Below, piece by piece: positions 35,324 to 44,858 of a stretch of DNA of 64,000 bases (positions are counted from its first letter, which is position 1; the number at the start of each line of letters is the position of its first letter). The position numbers and the translations under genes were made by a program. Below the pieces are notes generated by a model that saw only the letters and a program-made list of their open reading frames with translations, ran no database searches and was not told the origin of the DNA. Source of the DNA: Maioricimonas rarisocia. GTDB lineage: Bacteria; Planctomycetota; Planctomycetia; Planctomycetales; Planctomycetaceae. The DNA lies in assembly GCF_007747795.1 (NCBI RefSeq), contig NZ_CP036275.1, positions 868,001 to 932,000 of the forward strand, read 5' to 3'.

Positions 35324-38152
35324 ATGGACGGCACGCAGCGGGATCGTTGGACCACGGGCTCAGGCGCGTGGACGCTCGGGGTAGCGTGTGCGCTGCTCTG
35401 CGGGCTGCTCGTCCGGACGGCGCTGGCCGAAGAGTTCCGCGAGAACTTCGAGTCGCAGCAGTCTTCGTGGCGAACCGTCAGTGACGCAGCGTCTTCCGTT
35501 GTCTCGGCACATGGCCGCGTGACGCAGCTGGCCCGCTCCGGCAAGCGGGCCGAGAGGCTGCTGATCACCTCAGAAACGACCCGGCCCGGCTTTCTCCTCG
35601 AGCACGATGTCGCACCCGCCCGGTTGTTTTCCGATCTGAAAGCGAGTCTGTGGATCCGCTCGAATCGCCCTGGCGTTCGTGTGGGAATGCGGTTGCGGTT
35701 TCCGAATCAGGTCGATCCGCGAACCGGACGCATTCTGGAAGTCGATCTGCTCGGAGCCGAGTACACAGAGCCGCTTGGATGGCAGCAGCTCGAGTGTCAG
35801 GCCACCGATCGTGTGGTTGCCCAGGCACTGGCGCGGGTACGGGCCCAGATCGCCCGGCAGCTGGACGGACACGATATCGACAAGCGGGATGCGTATGTCG
35901 ACCAGCTGCTGCTCGTCCTCGATGTGGAAGCGGGCGCGACCGAACTGCTGATCGACGACCTCATTTTCGGACCGGTCATCCCGCCGGTCCGTAAGACACA
36001 GCCCGAGCAGTCCCGACGCAGAGAACGCCGGCGGCCGGTCGTGATCGGCGACGACCGACTCTCGCTCGAAGGGGAACCGTTCTTTCCGATGATTCTGCCG
36101 TACCACGGCGAGAGCCTCGACGCCCTCTCCGAGAGCGGCATCAATGTCGTGTGGATCGAAGATGCCGACGATCAGCCGCTGCTCAGTGCCCTGGGGCAGG
36201 CAGGGCTCTCCGTCATGGCGTCGGTCCCCCCGGCGGCTGTAATGCAGGCGTCGCGTCTGCGCTACGGAGAGCCGGCCGCGGGACTGCTGCCGATCCCGGA
36301 TGAAACGTCCCCCATTCTGTTCTGGAACGTCGGCACCCGCATCCCCTCGCGGGCCGTGCGGGAAGTGGGGGTTCAGGCCGAACTGCTGCGGAATGCGGAC
36401 CGGCACTTCATCCGACCGATTGTGGCGGACGTCGTCGGCCGTGAGCGCGAGTATTCCCGCAAGGTCGATCTGCTCGGAACCAGCCGGCACATCGTGCACA
36501 CGACCGTATCGCCTCTGGCCTACCTTGAGCTGCTTGAGCAGAAACGTCGCCTCGCCCTGCCGGGCAAACCGACGTTCACGTGGATCGGCACCGAGCCGTC
36601 GTCAGCGACGGTATCGAGCCGCGGCCCCGAGGCCACCATGCCGGTGGTCGAGCCGGAACAGGTCTGGATGCAGGGGTACGCGGCCCTCTCGGCCGGCTGC
36701 AAAGCCATCGGCTTCTGGAAGTACAGCCCTCTCAACGCCGACGACCCGGGGGCGGAAGAACGGCGGCTGGCGATCGAGCTGTTTGCCACGCATGTCCGGC
36801 TGCTGCAGCGGTGGCTGGCGGCCGGCAAGGTCGAAGAAACCGTCCCGGTCCTGCAGGGAGCTCCCCCCGCAACCGGCAAGGGGCTGCTGGGAGCCGAGTC
36901 GCCGCTGCTTTCGCAGTGGGACCGCTTCAAGCTGGAAGTCTCAGGCGACCCGGCGGCGAAGTCGGCGGTCTCGAGCCCGATTCGGGCGGCCGTCATTCGC
37001 AGCGAAAGCGGGCTGCTGGTCCTGCCGGTCTGGTACGGCGAGGACGGCCAGTTCCAGCCTCCCCGCATGACCGCCGGCGACCTGCGGATGCTGGTTCACG
37101 GCGTCGACAGTGCTCAGGCCTGGGAGATCACGACGACCAGCGTCCGGCCCTTCCCGCTGGCTCTCGAACGTGTCGCAGGTGGGACCGAGGTGCGGCTGAG
37201 CAGCTTCGATCAGTTCACCGCGATTCTCATTACGGCCGATGCCACGTCGGTCAACAAGCTGCAGCAGGAGATCGCTGCGGTGCGGGGCCGCATGGCCGAG
37301 AGCTGGGTCAAACTGGCCCGTGCCAAGCTGGACCGTGTCCGGTCAGTCCATGACGAACTGGACGAGTCGATTGCCCCGCGGGTCTGGCATGCCCGGTCGA
37401 TCTTTTCGGCGGCAGAGCGGTACGCCCAGGACGCCGAGCGGGAACTGAGCCGCGCCAATTACGATCATGCCCGGGTGCTCAGCCGCAAGGTGCTCGAGTT
37501 GACCCGGGTGCTGCAGCGCAAGCATTGGGAGAACGCGGTCTCGACGCTCTCGTCACCGGTCTCCAGCCCGCACACGATCTGCTACTCGACGTTGCCGGAT
37601 CACTGGCGACTGCTGGCGACCATCGGTCGCCGGCCGGGGCACAGCGAGAACCTGCTGCCGAGCGGCACTTTTGAAAGTGTCGCGCAGATGAGCACGGCGA
37701 ACTGGCACAACGATCCGGCAGAGAATCCCGAGATTCAGGCGTTCGCGGAACTGGTCAGCTACGAGCCGGCCGAGGGAGACTACTGTCTCCGGCTGGTCAG
37801 CGCTCCGGTCGACAAGACGATCGCGGGAGGACCGACTGTCGACGACGTGCCGATTCGCATGACCAGTCCCCCCGTGATGCTCCGACAGGACCAGATTGTC
37901 GTCTTCAGCGGACGTGTGCGGGTGATGTCTCCACTCAGCGGTAGTCCCGATGGGCTGATGATTTACGACAGTCTCAAAGGGACGGTCGCGGCTCAAAGAT
38001 GGACCGGTGGGGCCGAGGTGGGGACCTGGCAGCCATTCGCCCTGATCCGCCGTGTCCGGCAGGATGGACCGGTGACGCTGACCCTCGAGCTGCGAGGTTT
38101 CGGCGAGGTACACGTGGACGATCTGCAGATTCGAGCCATCGAGTCGCGCTGA
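35324..38152 (+). CDS. Large exported protein with jelly-roll and barrel-like regions, unknown function
   Basis: 942 residues from the ATG at 35324, chosen because a signal peptide (WTLGVACALLCGLLVRTALA) starts soon after it. Residues about 38-220 form a beta-sandwich-like, carbohydrate-binding-type domain (FRENFESQQSSWRTV to LLIDDLIFGP). Residues about 245-520 contain alternating strands and helices (LDALSESGINVVWIEDADDQ; TFTWIGTEPSS; GYAALSAGCKAIGFWKYSP) reminiscent of a glycoside-hydrolase TIM barrel. A helical region (about 700-800) and a second beta-sandwich (NLLPSGTFESVAQ to EVHVDDLQI) follow. No catalytic residues can be named. Probably a secreted polysaccharide-related protein. Confidence 0.65.
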   Translation: MDGTQRDRWTTGSGAWTLGVACALLCGLLVRTALAEEFRENFESQQSSWRTVSDAASSVVSAHGRVTQLARSGKRAERLLITSETTRPGFLLEHDVAPARLFSDLKASLWIRSNRPGVRVGMRLRFPNQVDPRTGRILEVDLLGAEYTEPLGWQQLECQATDRVVAQALARVRAQIARQLDGHDIDKRDAYVDQLLLVLDVEAGATELLIDDLIFGPVIPPVRKTQPEQSRRRERRRPVVIGDDRLSLEGEPFFPMILPYHGESLDALSESGINVVWIEDADDQPLLSALGQAGLSVMASVPPAAVMQASRLRYGEPAAGLLPIPDETSPILFWNVGTRIPSRAVREVGVQAELLRNADRHFIRPIVADVVGREREYSRKVDLLGTSRHIVHTTVSPLAYLELLEQKRRLALPGKPTFTWIGTEPSSATVSSRGPEATMPVVEPEQVWMQGYAALSAGCKAIGFWKYSPLNADDPGAEERRLAIELFATHVRLLQRWLAAGKVEETVPVLQGAPPATGKGLLGAESPLLSQWDRFKLEVSGDPAAKSAVSSPIRAAVIRSESGLLVLPVWYGEDGQFQPPRMTAGDLRMLVHGVDSAQAWEITTTSVRPFPLALERVAGGTEVRLSSFDQFTAILITADATSVNKLQQEIAAVRGRMAESWVKLARAKLDRVRSVHDELDESIAPRVWHARSIFSAAERYAQDAERELSRANYDHARVLSRKVLELTRVLQRKHWENAVSTLSSPVSSPHTICYSTLPDHWRLLATIGRRPGHSENLLPSGTFESVAQMSTANWHNDPAENPEIQAFAELVSYEPAEGDYCLRLVSAPVDKTIAGGPTVDDVPIRMTSPPVMLRQDQIVVFSGRVRVMSPLSGSPDGLMIYDSLKGTVAAQRWTGGAEVGTWQPFALIRRVRQDGPVTLTLELRGFGEVHVDDLQIRAIESR

Positions 38153-38356
38153 TGTGAGACTAACGATCGGTGAGAACCGGTCATTTCGGCACGGCGGCTG
38201 CTTGGATTCGCCTGCGGGATTCTCTACATTTCCGCGAACGCGGACGGCAGCGGTATGGGACCGGGCCGCACGTCCGTGACGGGAATGTGTGCACGTTCCC
38301 CGCAGTCAGCTCGCCAGCGGTCCGGTCTGTCAACGCGAAATCAACAGGGGTTTTCC

Positions 38357-39397
<1,041 letters not shown>

Positions 39398-39457
39398 TTG
39401 ATCGCGTCCAGCAGTCGTTGCCGGCTGCCGTGACGCGCATGTTCAATGTGGAATCCA

Positions 39458-39492
39458 AACGCCCTGGGCTGCCAGCTCCGGGCGTTTTTTTT
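39458..39492 (+). terminator. Intrinsic terminator of fba
   Basis: A 7-bp GC-rich stem (AACGCCC at 39458-39464 with GGGCGTT at 39480-39486) merges into a run of eight T (39485-39492), 60 bp after the fba stop. Confidence 0.85.
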
Positions 39493-39685
39493 GCGCGCCG
39501 ATACATTGCAGCCGGTCGGCCGATCCGGTGGAGGGTTTGATCGCGCATCGCGGGCGGCGTACCATAAAGCATTGATGGCCCAGCTGTTTCGATGCGTGCG
39601 GAGGTGGCTGCTCCAGCTCGGAAGGCCCCTCCCTCAGCGCGCGGCCCGTGACAGAAACGTTCTCTCGCGACGAAGCTTCACTGCA

Positions 39686-40879
39686 ATGACCAAGCAAGTC
39701 TGGATGATTGCCGTCGCCACTCTGGTGATGTGCGGTGCGCTGATTATTGCGGCTCTCGTGCCGACCGAATCATCGTCGAAGACGGGGATCGGTGCTCCGC
39801 TGCTGACCGAGGAACCGGCCGAGACGCCACCCGGCATGGTCTGGATCCCGGGAGGGCAGTTCGTCATGGGGACCGATCGTCTCCCTGGCCCGGGGCAGGC
39901 GAATGTCGATCACATCAAGCCGGACGAGTACCCCGCTCACGACGTTGAGCTGGACGGCTTCTGGATGGACGAAACGCCGGTCACCAATCGTCAGTTCGCC
40001 GAATTCGTCGAGATGACCGGCTACGTCACCTTCGCCGAGCGAAAGCCGACCCGCGAAGACTTCGCCCGTTCGGGCGTCGACGTCAGCCGGATCCGTGACG
40101 AGGATCTCATTGCCGGCTCAATGTGCTTCAAGGCCGAGTTCGACAAGGATGGACTGATCCGGGACGTGCCGGGCTGGGAATATCAGGTCTGGCAGGTCGT
40201 GGAAGGGGCGAACTGGCGACATCCGGAGGGGCCCGGCTCGACCATCGAGGATCGCATGGATCACCCGGTCGTCCACGTCAACTGGGACGATGCGATGACC
40301 TACTGCAAGTGGGCCGGCAAGCGGCTGCCGACTGAGGCCGAGTACGAATACGCCTCCTCGTGCGGGGACGACCGCAAGTATCCCTGGGGGAATGACCTGT
40401 TGCCGGGCGGCGAGTATCAGTGCAACTTCTGGCAGGGGGAGTTCCCCGTCGATCGGCAGAACCTCGACGGTCACCTGACGACCTCGCCGGTGAAGGCCTT
40501 CCCGCCGAACGATTTCGGCCTGTACGACATCTCCGGCAACGTCTGGGAGTGGTGCCACGACCTGTTCCACGCCGAGTACTACTCCGTCAGCCCGCGAAGG
40601 AATCCGAAGGGGCCGACGACCAGCTACGATCCGCAGGAACCGGGCATCGTCAAACGGGTGCAGCGGGGTGGTTCGTTCATGTGCAATACGAACAGCTGCA
40701 CGGGGTATCGGTGTTCGGCCCGCATGCGGGGAGAAGTGACGTCCGGCAGCTTCCATAACGGGTTTCGCTGCGTGGTCGACGCCACGATGATCGATGAGTA
40801 CCGCGCCGCGCAGGAGCGGATTGCCGCCTGGCGGAAGACACAGGTGGCAGCCGCGCCCGATGCCGCGACGCCCCGGTAA
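39686..40879 (+). CDS. Formylglycine-generating enzyme (SUMF1 family) with both catalytic cysteines
   Basis: 397 residues from MTKQVWM. An N-terminal hydrophobic segment (about 5-26) is a signal anchor or signal peptide. The FGE fold is complete: GMVWIPGGQFVMGTD, DETPVTNRQFAEFVE, RLPTEAEYEYAS, GLYDISGNVWEWCHDLF and GFRCVVD. After RGGSF come Cys333 and Cys338, the spacing of the redox pair that binds copper and oxidises the sulfatase Cys to formylglycine. It is thus the likely activator of the sulfatases at 12.0 and 54.3 kb, in the periplasm. A zinc-ribbon membrane gene follows 26 bp later. Confidence 0.93.
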   Translation: MTKQVWMIAVATLVMCGALIIAALVPTESSSKTGIGAPLLTEEPAETPPGMVWIPGGQFVMGTDRLPGPGQANVDHIKPDEYPAHDVELDGFWMDETPVTNRQFAEFVEMTGYVTFAERKPTREDFARSGVDVSRIRDEDLIAGSMCFKAEFDKDGLIRDVPGWEYQVWQVVEGANWRHPEGPGSTIEDRMDHPVVHVNWDDAMTYCKWAGKRLPTEAEYEYASSCGDDRKYPWGNDLLPGGEYQCNFWQGEFPVDRQNLDGHLTTSPVKAFPPNDFGLYDISGNVWEWCHDLFHAEYYSVSPRRNPKGPTTSYDPQEPGIVKRVQRGGSFMCNTNSCTGYRCSARMRGEVTSGSFHNGFRCVVDATMIDEYRAAQERIAAWRKTQVAAAPDAATPR

Positions 40880-40905
40880 CAGGCGACCAGCCAGAACAGA
40901 GAGTC

Positions 40906-41232
40906 ATGCGGCCCTGCCAGCAGTGTGCCCAGCCAATGCCATTGAACGTCGCCGAGTGTCCCCACTGCGGTGCTGTGCAGCGTGCGTTCGGACTGACCGG
41001 TGGCTCGCCCGGTACACATATGGCCCAGACAGGCCGGGCACCGGACGTCCCGGAAGTTGAAGACACCCCCGCTCAGGTGGTCGCCAGCTTCTTCGTCGAG
41101 TTTCTGCTGCCCATGCTCGGGATGAGCCTGGTCGGCGGACTGATCGGTGCCTACGCCGGCGGCATGGAAGGCATGTGGATGGGCATGCTGCTGGGCCTGC
41201 CCGTCGGCCTGATGCTCATGTTCTTCGTCTGA
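40906..41232 (+). CDS. Small zinc-ribbon membrane protein
   Basis: 108 residues. An N-terminal zinc ribbon has Cys4, Cys7, Cys18 and Cys21 (CxxC...CPHCG). After a polar linker a hydrophobic C-terminal region (about 60-108, FFVEFLLPMLGMSLVGGLIGA and GMWMGMLLGLPVGLMLMFFV) forms two membrane helices rich in Gly and Met. Unknown function. It starts 26 bp after the FGE stop, so co-transcription is likely; a link to FGE function is only suggested by position. Confidence 0.65.
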   Translation: MRPCQQCAQPMPLNVAECPHCGAVQRAFGLTGGSPGTHMAQTGRAPDVPEVEDTPAQVVASFFVEFLLPMLGMSLVGGLIGAYAGGMEGMWMGMLLGLPVGLMLMFFV

Positions 41233-41243
41233 GTCGCGGGGGC

Positions 41244-41666
41244 TTACGGCTGCTGAGGCTCTGCTCTCTGCTCCCGCCACTGCTGCACCACCTGCTCGAT
41301 ATCGACCGGGTGCACACCCTTCGCAGGGCCGGCCGCGGCCGAGAACTGCGCCTCGCGGATCGTCTCGTTCACCTTTTCGAGCAGTCGTCGCACCGCCTGT
41401 TCACTGCCGAGCGAAGGCACTTTCTCGAGAGCCTGCTCCCGTTTTCGCCGGGCTTCGATGGTGGGGGGCACCACCGAGAGTCCTTCGTTGCGCAGTTTCT
41501 GCCGCACCCACCAGTTTTCGTCGAGCGGTTCGTCAATTCCGGGGATCGGCTGGCCGAGTCCCGGAAGCTTGTCGAACTCTCCCTGTTCGCTCGCTTCGCG
41601 AATGCGGCGGTCGGCGAACGATTCCCAGCTTTCACCTGCAGGTTTGCGATCTTTTGACATGGTCAT
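41244..41666 (-). CDS. DnaJ-family DUF1992 domain protein
   Basis: About 140 residues from MTMSKDRK. The core SWESFADRRIREASEQGEFDKLPGLGQPI is the hallmark of the DUF1992 (DNAJC28 conserved domain) family, which lacks a J-domain in bacteria. A charged helical C-terminus follows (RRKREQALEKVPSLGSEQAVRRLLEKVNE). Molecular role unknown. Cytosolic. It lies 35 bp after galM on the same strand, so it is probably its second cistron, and is convergent with the zinc-ribbon gene. Confidence 0.82.
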   Translation of the reverse strand: MTMSKDRKPAGESWESFADRRIREASEQGEFDKLPGLGQPIPGIDEPLDENWWVRQKLRNEGLSVVPPTIEARRKREQALEKVPSLGSEQAVRRLLEKVNETIREAQFSAAAGPAKGVHPVDIEQVVQQWREQRAEPQQP

Positions 41667-41701
41667 CGGGCCCGATGATGGCGGCAATCAGTCTCGGCGC
41701 A

Positions 41702-42754
41702 TCAGTCCACGCTGAACCGATGCTCGGTGATCTGTGAGTATTGTTCGCCGGGACGCAGAACGGTCGAGGGGAAATCTTCGTGATGCGGCGAATCCGGGAA
41801 GTGCTGACATTCCAGGCAGAACGCGTGCCGCGCCGCGTAGCCCGCGCTCCCCGCCGAACTGTCGAAGTGCTCGGCCGTGTAGAGCTGCACGCCCGGCTCG
41901 GTGGTGTGGACCTCCATCACGCGACCGGTCTTCGGGTCGCGCGCCGTCGCCGCATGCCGCAGCGTCTGGTCCCACTCGTTGATCGCATAGCAGAGGTCGT
42001 ATCCGCCCGCCTGCTCGATGTTCCGACCGATCGGAGTGGTCGTCGAGAAGTCGAACGGTGAGCCCGCCACCGGCAGAATCTCGCCGGTCGGCAAAACGTT
42101 TTCGTCGAAGTCGAGGTAGCGGTCGGCAGAGATCTGCAGTTCGTGATCGAGCACATCACCGGAGCCGGCTCCGCCGAGGTTCCAGTAGGCGTGGTTGGTC
42201 AGGTTGATGACCGTGGGGGCGTCTGCCTCGGCCTGGTACGAAAGCGTCAATCGGTTGTCGCGGTGCAGCGTATAACTGACGAGCACCGAGACCTTGCCGG
42301 GGTAGCCCTCCTCGCCGTCGGCACTCTCGTAGTGGAAGCCGACGCCGATCAGTTCCGTCTGATCCTGTCCGGGGAGTTGCAGCCCGTCGATGACGATGGG
42401 CGTCCAGACCTTGTGCTGAAAGCCGCGGATTCCGCCGTGCAGGTGGTTCGGGCCGTTGTTGACGGCCAGCTCGCAAGTGTTGCCATCCAGCATGAAGCGG
42501 CCGCGTGCGATGCGGTTGGCGTAGCGTCCGACGATCACGCCGAACCCCGAAGGATTGTCGACGTAGTCATCGAGGTTCGGAGCTCTCAGATTGACGTTGG
42601 CCGGGTTGCCGTCCCGGTCGGGGACATGCACCTCGATGATCGCCGCTCCCAGACTGCTCAGCTGGACCGACATCCCGTTGTCGTTCGTCAGGGTGTACAG
42701 CTTGACGTCCTGCCCGTCGGGTGTCTGTCCCCAGGATTCGCCGTGAACGTTCAT
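41702..42754 (-). CDS. galM: Aldose 1-epimerase (mutarotase)
   Basis: 350 residues from MNVHGESWG, with CAGGAG 7 bases upstream. It interconverts alpha and beta anomers of galactose and other aldoses. Landmarks: GRYANRIARGRF (77-88), NGPNHLHGG with His104/His106, NLTNHAYWNLGG with His188, and the C-terminal TTEPGVQLYT containing the catalytic Glu. All catalytic positions are present. No signal peptide. First gene of a two-gene minus-strand unit with the DUF1992 protein, and divergent from ald. Fits the sugar-use theme of the window. Confidence 0.93.
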   Translation of the reverse strand: MNVHGESWGQTPDGQDVKLYTLTNDNGMSVQLSSLGAAIIEVHVPDRDGNPANVNLRAPNLDDYVDNPSGFGVIVGRYANRIARGRFMLDGNTCELAVNNGPNHLHGGIRGFQHKVWTPIVIDGLQLPGQDQTELIGVGFHYESADGEEGYPGKVSVLVSYTLHRDNRLTLSYQAEADAPTVINLTNHAYWNLGGAGSGDVLDHELQISADRYLDFDENVLPTGEILPVAGSPFDFSTTTPIGRNIEQAGGYDLCYAINEWDQTLRHAATARDPKTGRVMEVHTTEPGVQLYTAEHFDSSAGSAGYAARHAFCLECQHFPDSPHHEDFPSTVLRPGEQYSQITEHRFSVD

Positions 42755-42922
42755 GAGATGCTCCTGGCACCGGCCGTTGCCGGGCGATCTTCGGCAAACC
42801 AGTCTGCCGAGGAAATCGAACGATGATGAACGGGTGAGTGGTGATGTCGGTTCGCCACACGGCAATGAGTGCTGGCCAACCGTGACGAAACGGTAAGCCT
42901 CCCGGTTGTCGCGTGCAAGTGG

Positions 42923-42951
42923 TTACGCTGACCGATTCCACGACGTAGAAT
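42923..42951 (+). promoter_or_regulatory. Candidate housekeeping promoter of ald
   Basis: TAGAAT (42946-42951, one mismatch to the -10 consensus) stands 17 bp after TTACGC (42923-42928, weak -35). It lies 50 bp before the ald start in the divergent galM-ald region. Confidence 0.3.
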
Positions 42952-43001
42952 CCGTTACGGTAAAGAGAGTCAACTGCGGACAGCGCCTGGGAGTAGATCA
43001 G

Positions 43002-44105
43002 ATGATTGTCGGAGTGCCTCGCGAGATCAAACAGGACGAGTACCGGGTCGGAATGCTTCCCGTCGGCGTCGAGGAGCTGACGCGGGCCGGCCATCGTGTG
43101 CTCGTCGAAGCGGGGGCCGGGCAGGGGAGCGGCATCCCCGACGAGCAGTACGCCATCCAGGGGGCCGAGATCGTCGAAAGCGCCGAGGAGGTGTACGGCC
43201 AGGCGGAGATGATCGTCAAGGTGAAGGAACCCCAGCCCGAAGAGATCGCGTTGCTCCGCCCCGAACAGATCATGTTCACTTACTTCCACTTCGCCGCCGA
43301 CGAAGAGCTGACGAAGGCGGTCCAGGAAAGCCGCATCACGGCGGTCGCCTACGAGACGCTGCGTGGTCCGACCGGCAACCTTCCCTGCCTGACGCCGATG
43401 AGCGAAGTCGCCGGCCGCATGAGCATCCAGGAAGGGGCCAAGTACCTGGAGAGTCCGCAGCTGGGACGGGGGATTCTGCTGGGCGGAGTGCCGGGCGTCC
43501 CGCCGGCTCATATCCTCATCCTCGGCGGTGGTGTCGTGGGGAAGAACGCGGCCCAGATTGCGGCCGGCTTTCAGGCGGATGTCGTCATCATGGACGTCAA
43601 CGTCGACCGGTTGCGGTATCTGGAAGACATCATGCCGGCGAACGTCAACACGCTGTTCAGCGATCGCCACAACATTCGCGAGCAGTTGCAGCTGGCCGAT
43701 CTGGTCGTCGGTGCCGTGCTGATTCCCGGAGCGCGCGCTCCCATGCTGGTGACGGCCAGCGATCTGGAACTGATGAAGCCGGGCTCCGTCATCATCGACG
43801 TCTGCATCGACCAGGGAGGTTGCCTGGAGACGAGCCGGCCGACGACCCACTCGGACCCCACCTATGTCGTGGACGGCATCGTTCACTACTGCGTCACGAA
43901 CATGCCGGGGGCCGTGGGGCGGACCAGCACGTACGCTTTGTGCAACGTCACCTTCCCGTATGCACACCGCATCGCCAATCTCGGGTTGCGGGAGGCATGT
44001 GCCCAGGACGCCGGCCTGTCCGAAGCGATCAACATGCACAACGGGCATATCGTCAATAAGGCGGTCGCCGAAACGTTTGGAACTGAAGCGGCCGACTTCG
44101 AGTAA
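43002..44105 (+). CDS. ald: Alanine dehydrogenase
   Basis: 367 residues from an ATG with GGGAG 8 bases upstream. It catalyses NAD-dependent interconversion of L-alanine with pyruvate and ammonia. Catalytic Lys75 (IVKVKEPQ) and His96 (TYFHFAAD) are in the positions known from the family, and the NAD loop [13 protein letters not shown] is intact. It ends [16 protein letters not shown]...[15 protein letters not shown] as usual (written in two parts). Followed by mog at 35 bp on the same strand; probably co-transcribed although the functions are unrelated. Confidence 0.95.
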   Translation: MIVGVPREIKQDEYRVGMLPVGVEELTRAGHRVLVEAGAGQGSGIPDEQYAIQGAEIVESAEEVYGQAEMIVKVKEPQPEEIALLRPEQIMFTYFHFAADEELTKAVQESRITAVAYETLRGPTGNLPCLTPMSEVAGRMSIQEGAKYLESPQLGRGILLGGVPGVPPAHILILGGGVVGKNAAQIAAGFQADVVIMDVNVDRLRYLEDIMPANVNTLFSDRHNIREQLQLADLVVGAVLIPGARAPMLVTASDLELMKPGSVIIDVCIDQGGCLETSRPTTHSDPTYVVDGIVHYCVTNMPGAVGRTSTYALCNVTFPYAHRIANLGLREACAQDAGLSEAINMHNGHIVNKAVAETFGTEAADFE

Positions 44106-44140
44106 ACGTACAGACGCAGAGAAACCGGATCACAGGAACC

Positions 44141-44674
44141 ATGTCAGAAGCTCGCATAGGAATCGTCACGGTCTCCGATCGTGCCAGCCGCGGAGAGTAC
44201 GAAGATCGGGGCGGACCGGCGATTCGGGAATACCTCACCGAAGTGATGGCCACGCCGTGGGAGGCGGTCGCCCGCGTCGTCCCCGACGAACGACCCGTTC
44301 TCGAAGAGACGCTGATCGAACTGTGTGACCGCGAAGAGTGCTGTCTGATCGTCACGACCGGCGGCACGGGGCCGGCGCAGCGGGACATTACACCCGAAGC
44401 AACGGAAACCGTCTGCGACAAGATGATGCCCGGCTTCGGTGAGCTGATGCGGAAGGTCTCGCTGGAGAAGGTGCCGACCGCGATCCTGTCGCGACAGACG
44501 GCGGGGATACGCGGGAGCGCACTGATCATTAACCTTCCCGGTCAGCCGAAGGCCATTCGCGAATGCCTCGATGCCGTCATGCCGGCCGTTCCCTACTGCG
44601 TTGAGTTGATTGAAGGACCGTACATCGAGACCGACCCGGATCAGGTCGTCGCATTTCGGCCGAAGAAGAAATAG
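44141..44674 (+). CDS. mog: Molybdopterin adenylyltransferase MogA
   Basis: 177 residues from an ATG with CAGGA just before it. MogA-type signature: RIGIVTVSDRASRGEYEDRG, TTGGTGPAQRDITPEAT, MPGFGELMRK, AILSRQTAGIRGSALIINLPGQPK, and the end PYCVELIEGPYIET. These match E. coli Mog rather than MoaB, except that the short insert before the last helix of the E. coli protein is missing. It adenylates molybdopterin before molybdenum insertion. Cytosolic. No other molybdenum-cofactor genes nearby. Confidence 0.9.
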   Translation: MSEARIGIVTVSDRASRGEYEDRGGPAIREYLTEVMATPWEAVARVVPDERPVLEETLIELCDREECCLIVTTGGTGPAQRDITPEATETVCDKMMPGFGELMRKVSLEKVPTAILSRQTAGIRGSALIINLPGQPKAIRECLDAVMPAVPYCVELIEGPYIETDPDQVVAFRPKKK

Positions 44675-44858
44675 CGAAACGTTTGTCGAGTCTTAACGGC
44701 GGCCGTGTGGAATCGACGTATCGTCGCTGCCCCCCCGCAACTGCTCCAGGATCGCGCGTCGATCGAGATTGACGTAGCGACCTCCCGAATCCTGAGGCAT
44801 AATTGGAGGCGGGCCGAGAGGTCTCTCCAGTTCCATGTCAGACAAAGGGGGGTAGTCC

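Noticed and set aside
42765-42780. TGGCAC-N6-TTGC upstream of galM/ald, resembling a sigma-54 promoter
   Set aside because: GG and GC are 13 nt apart rather than 12; RpoN promoters are strict about spacing. It lies about 220 bp from ald and in the galM leader.
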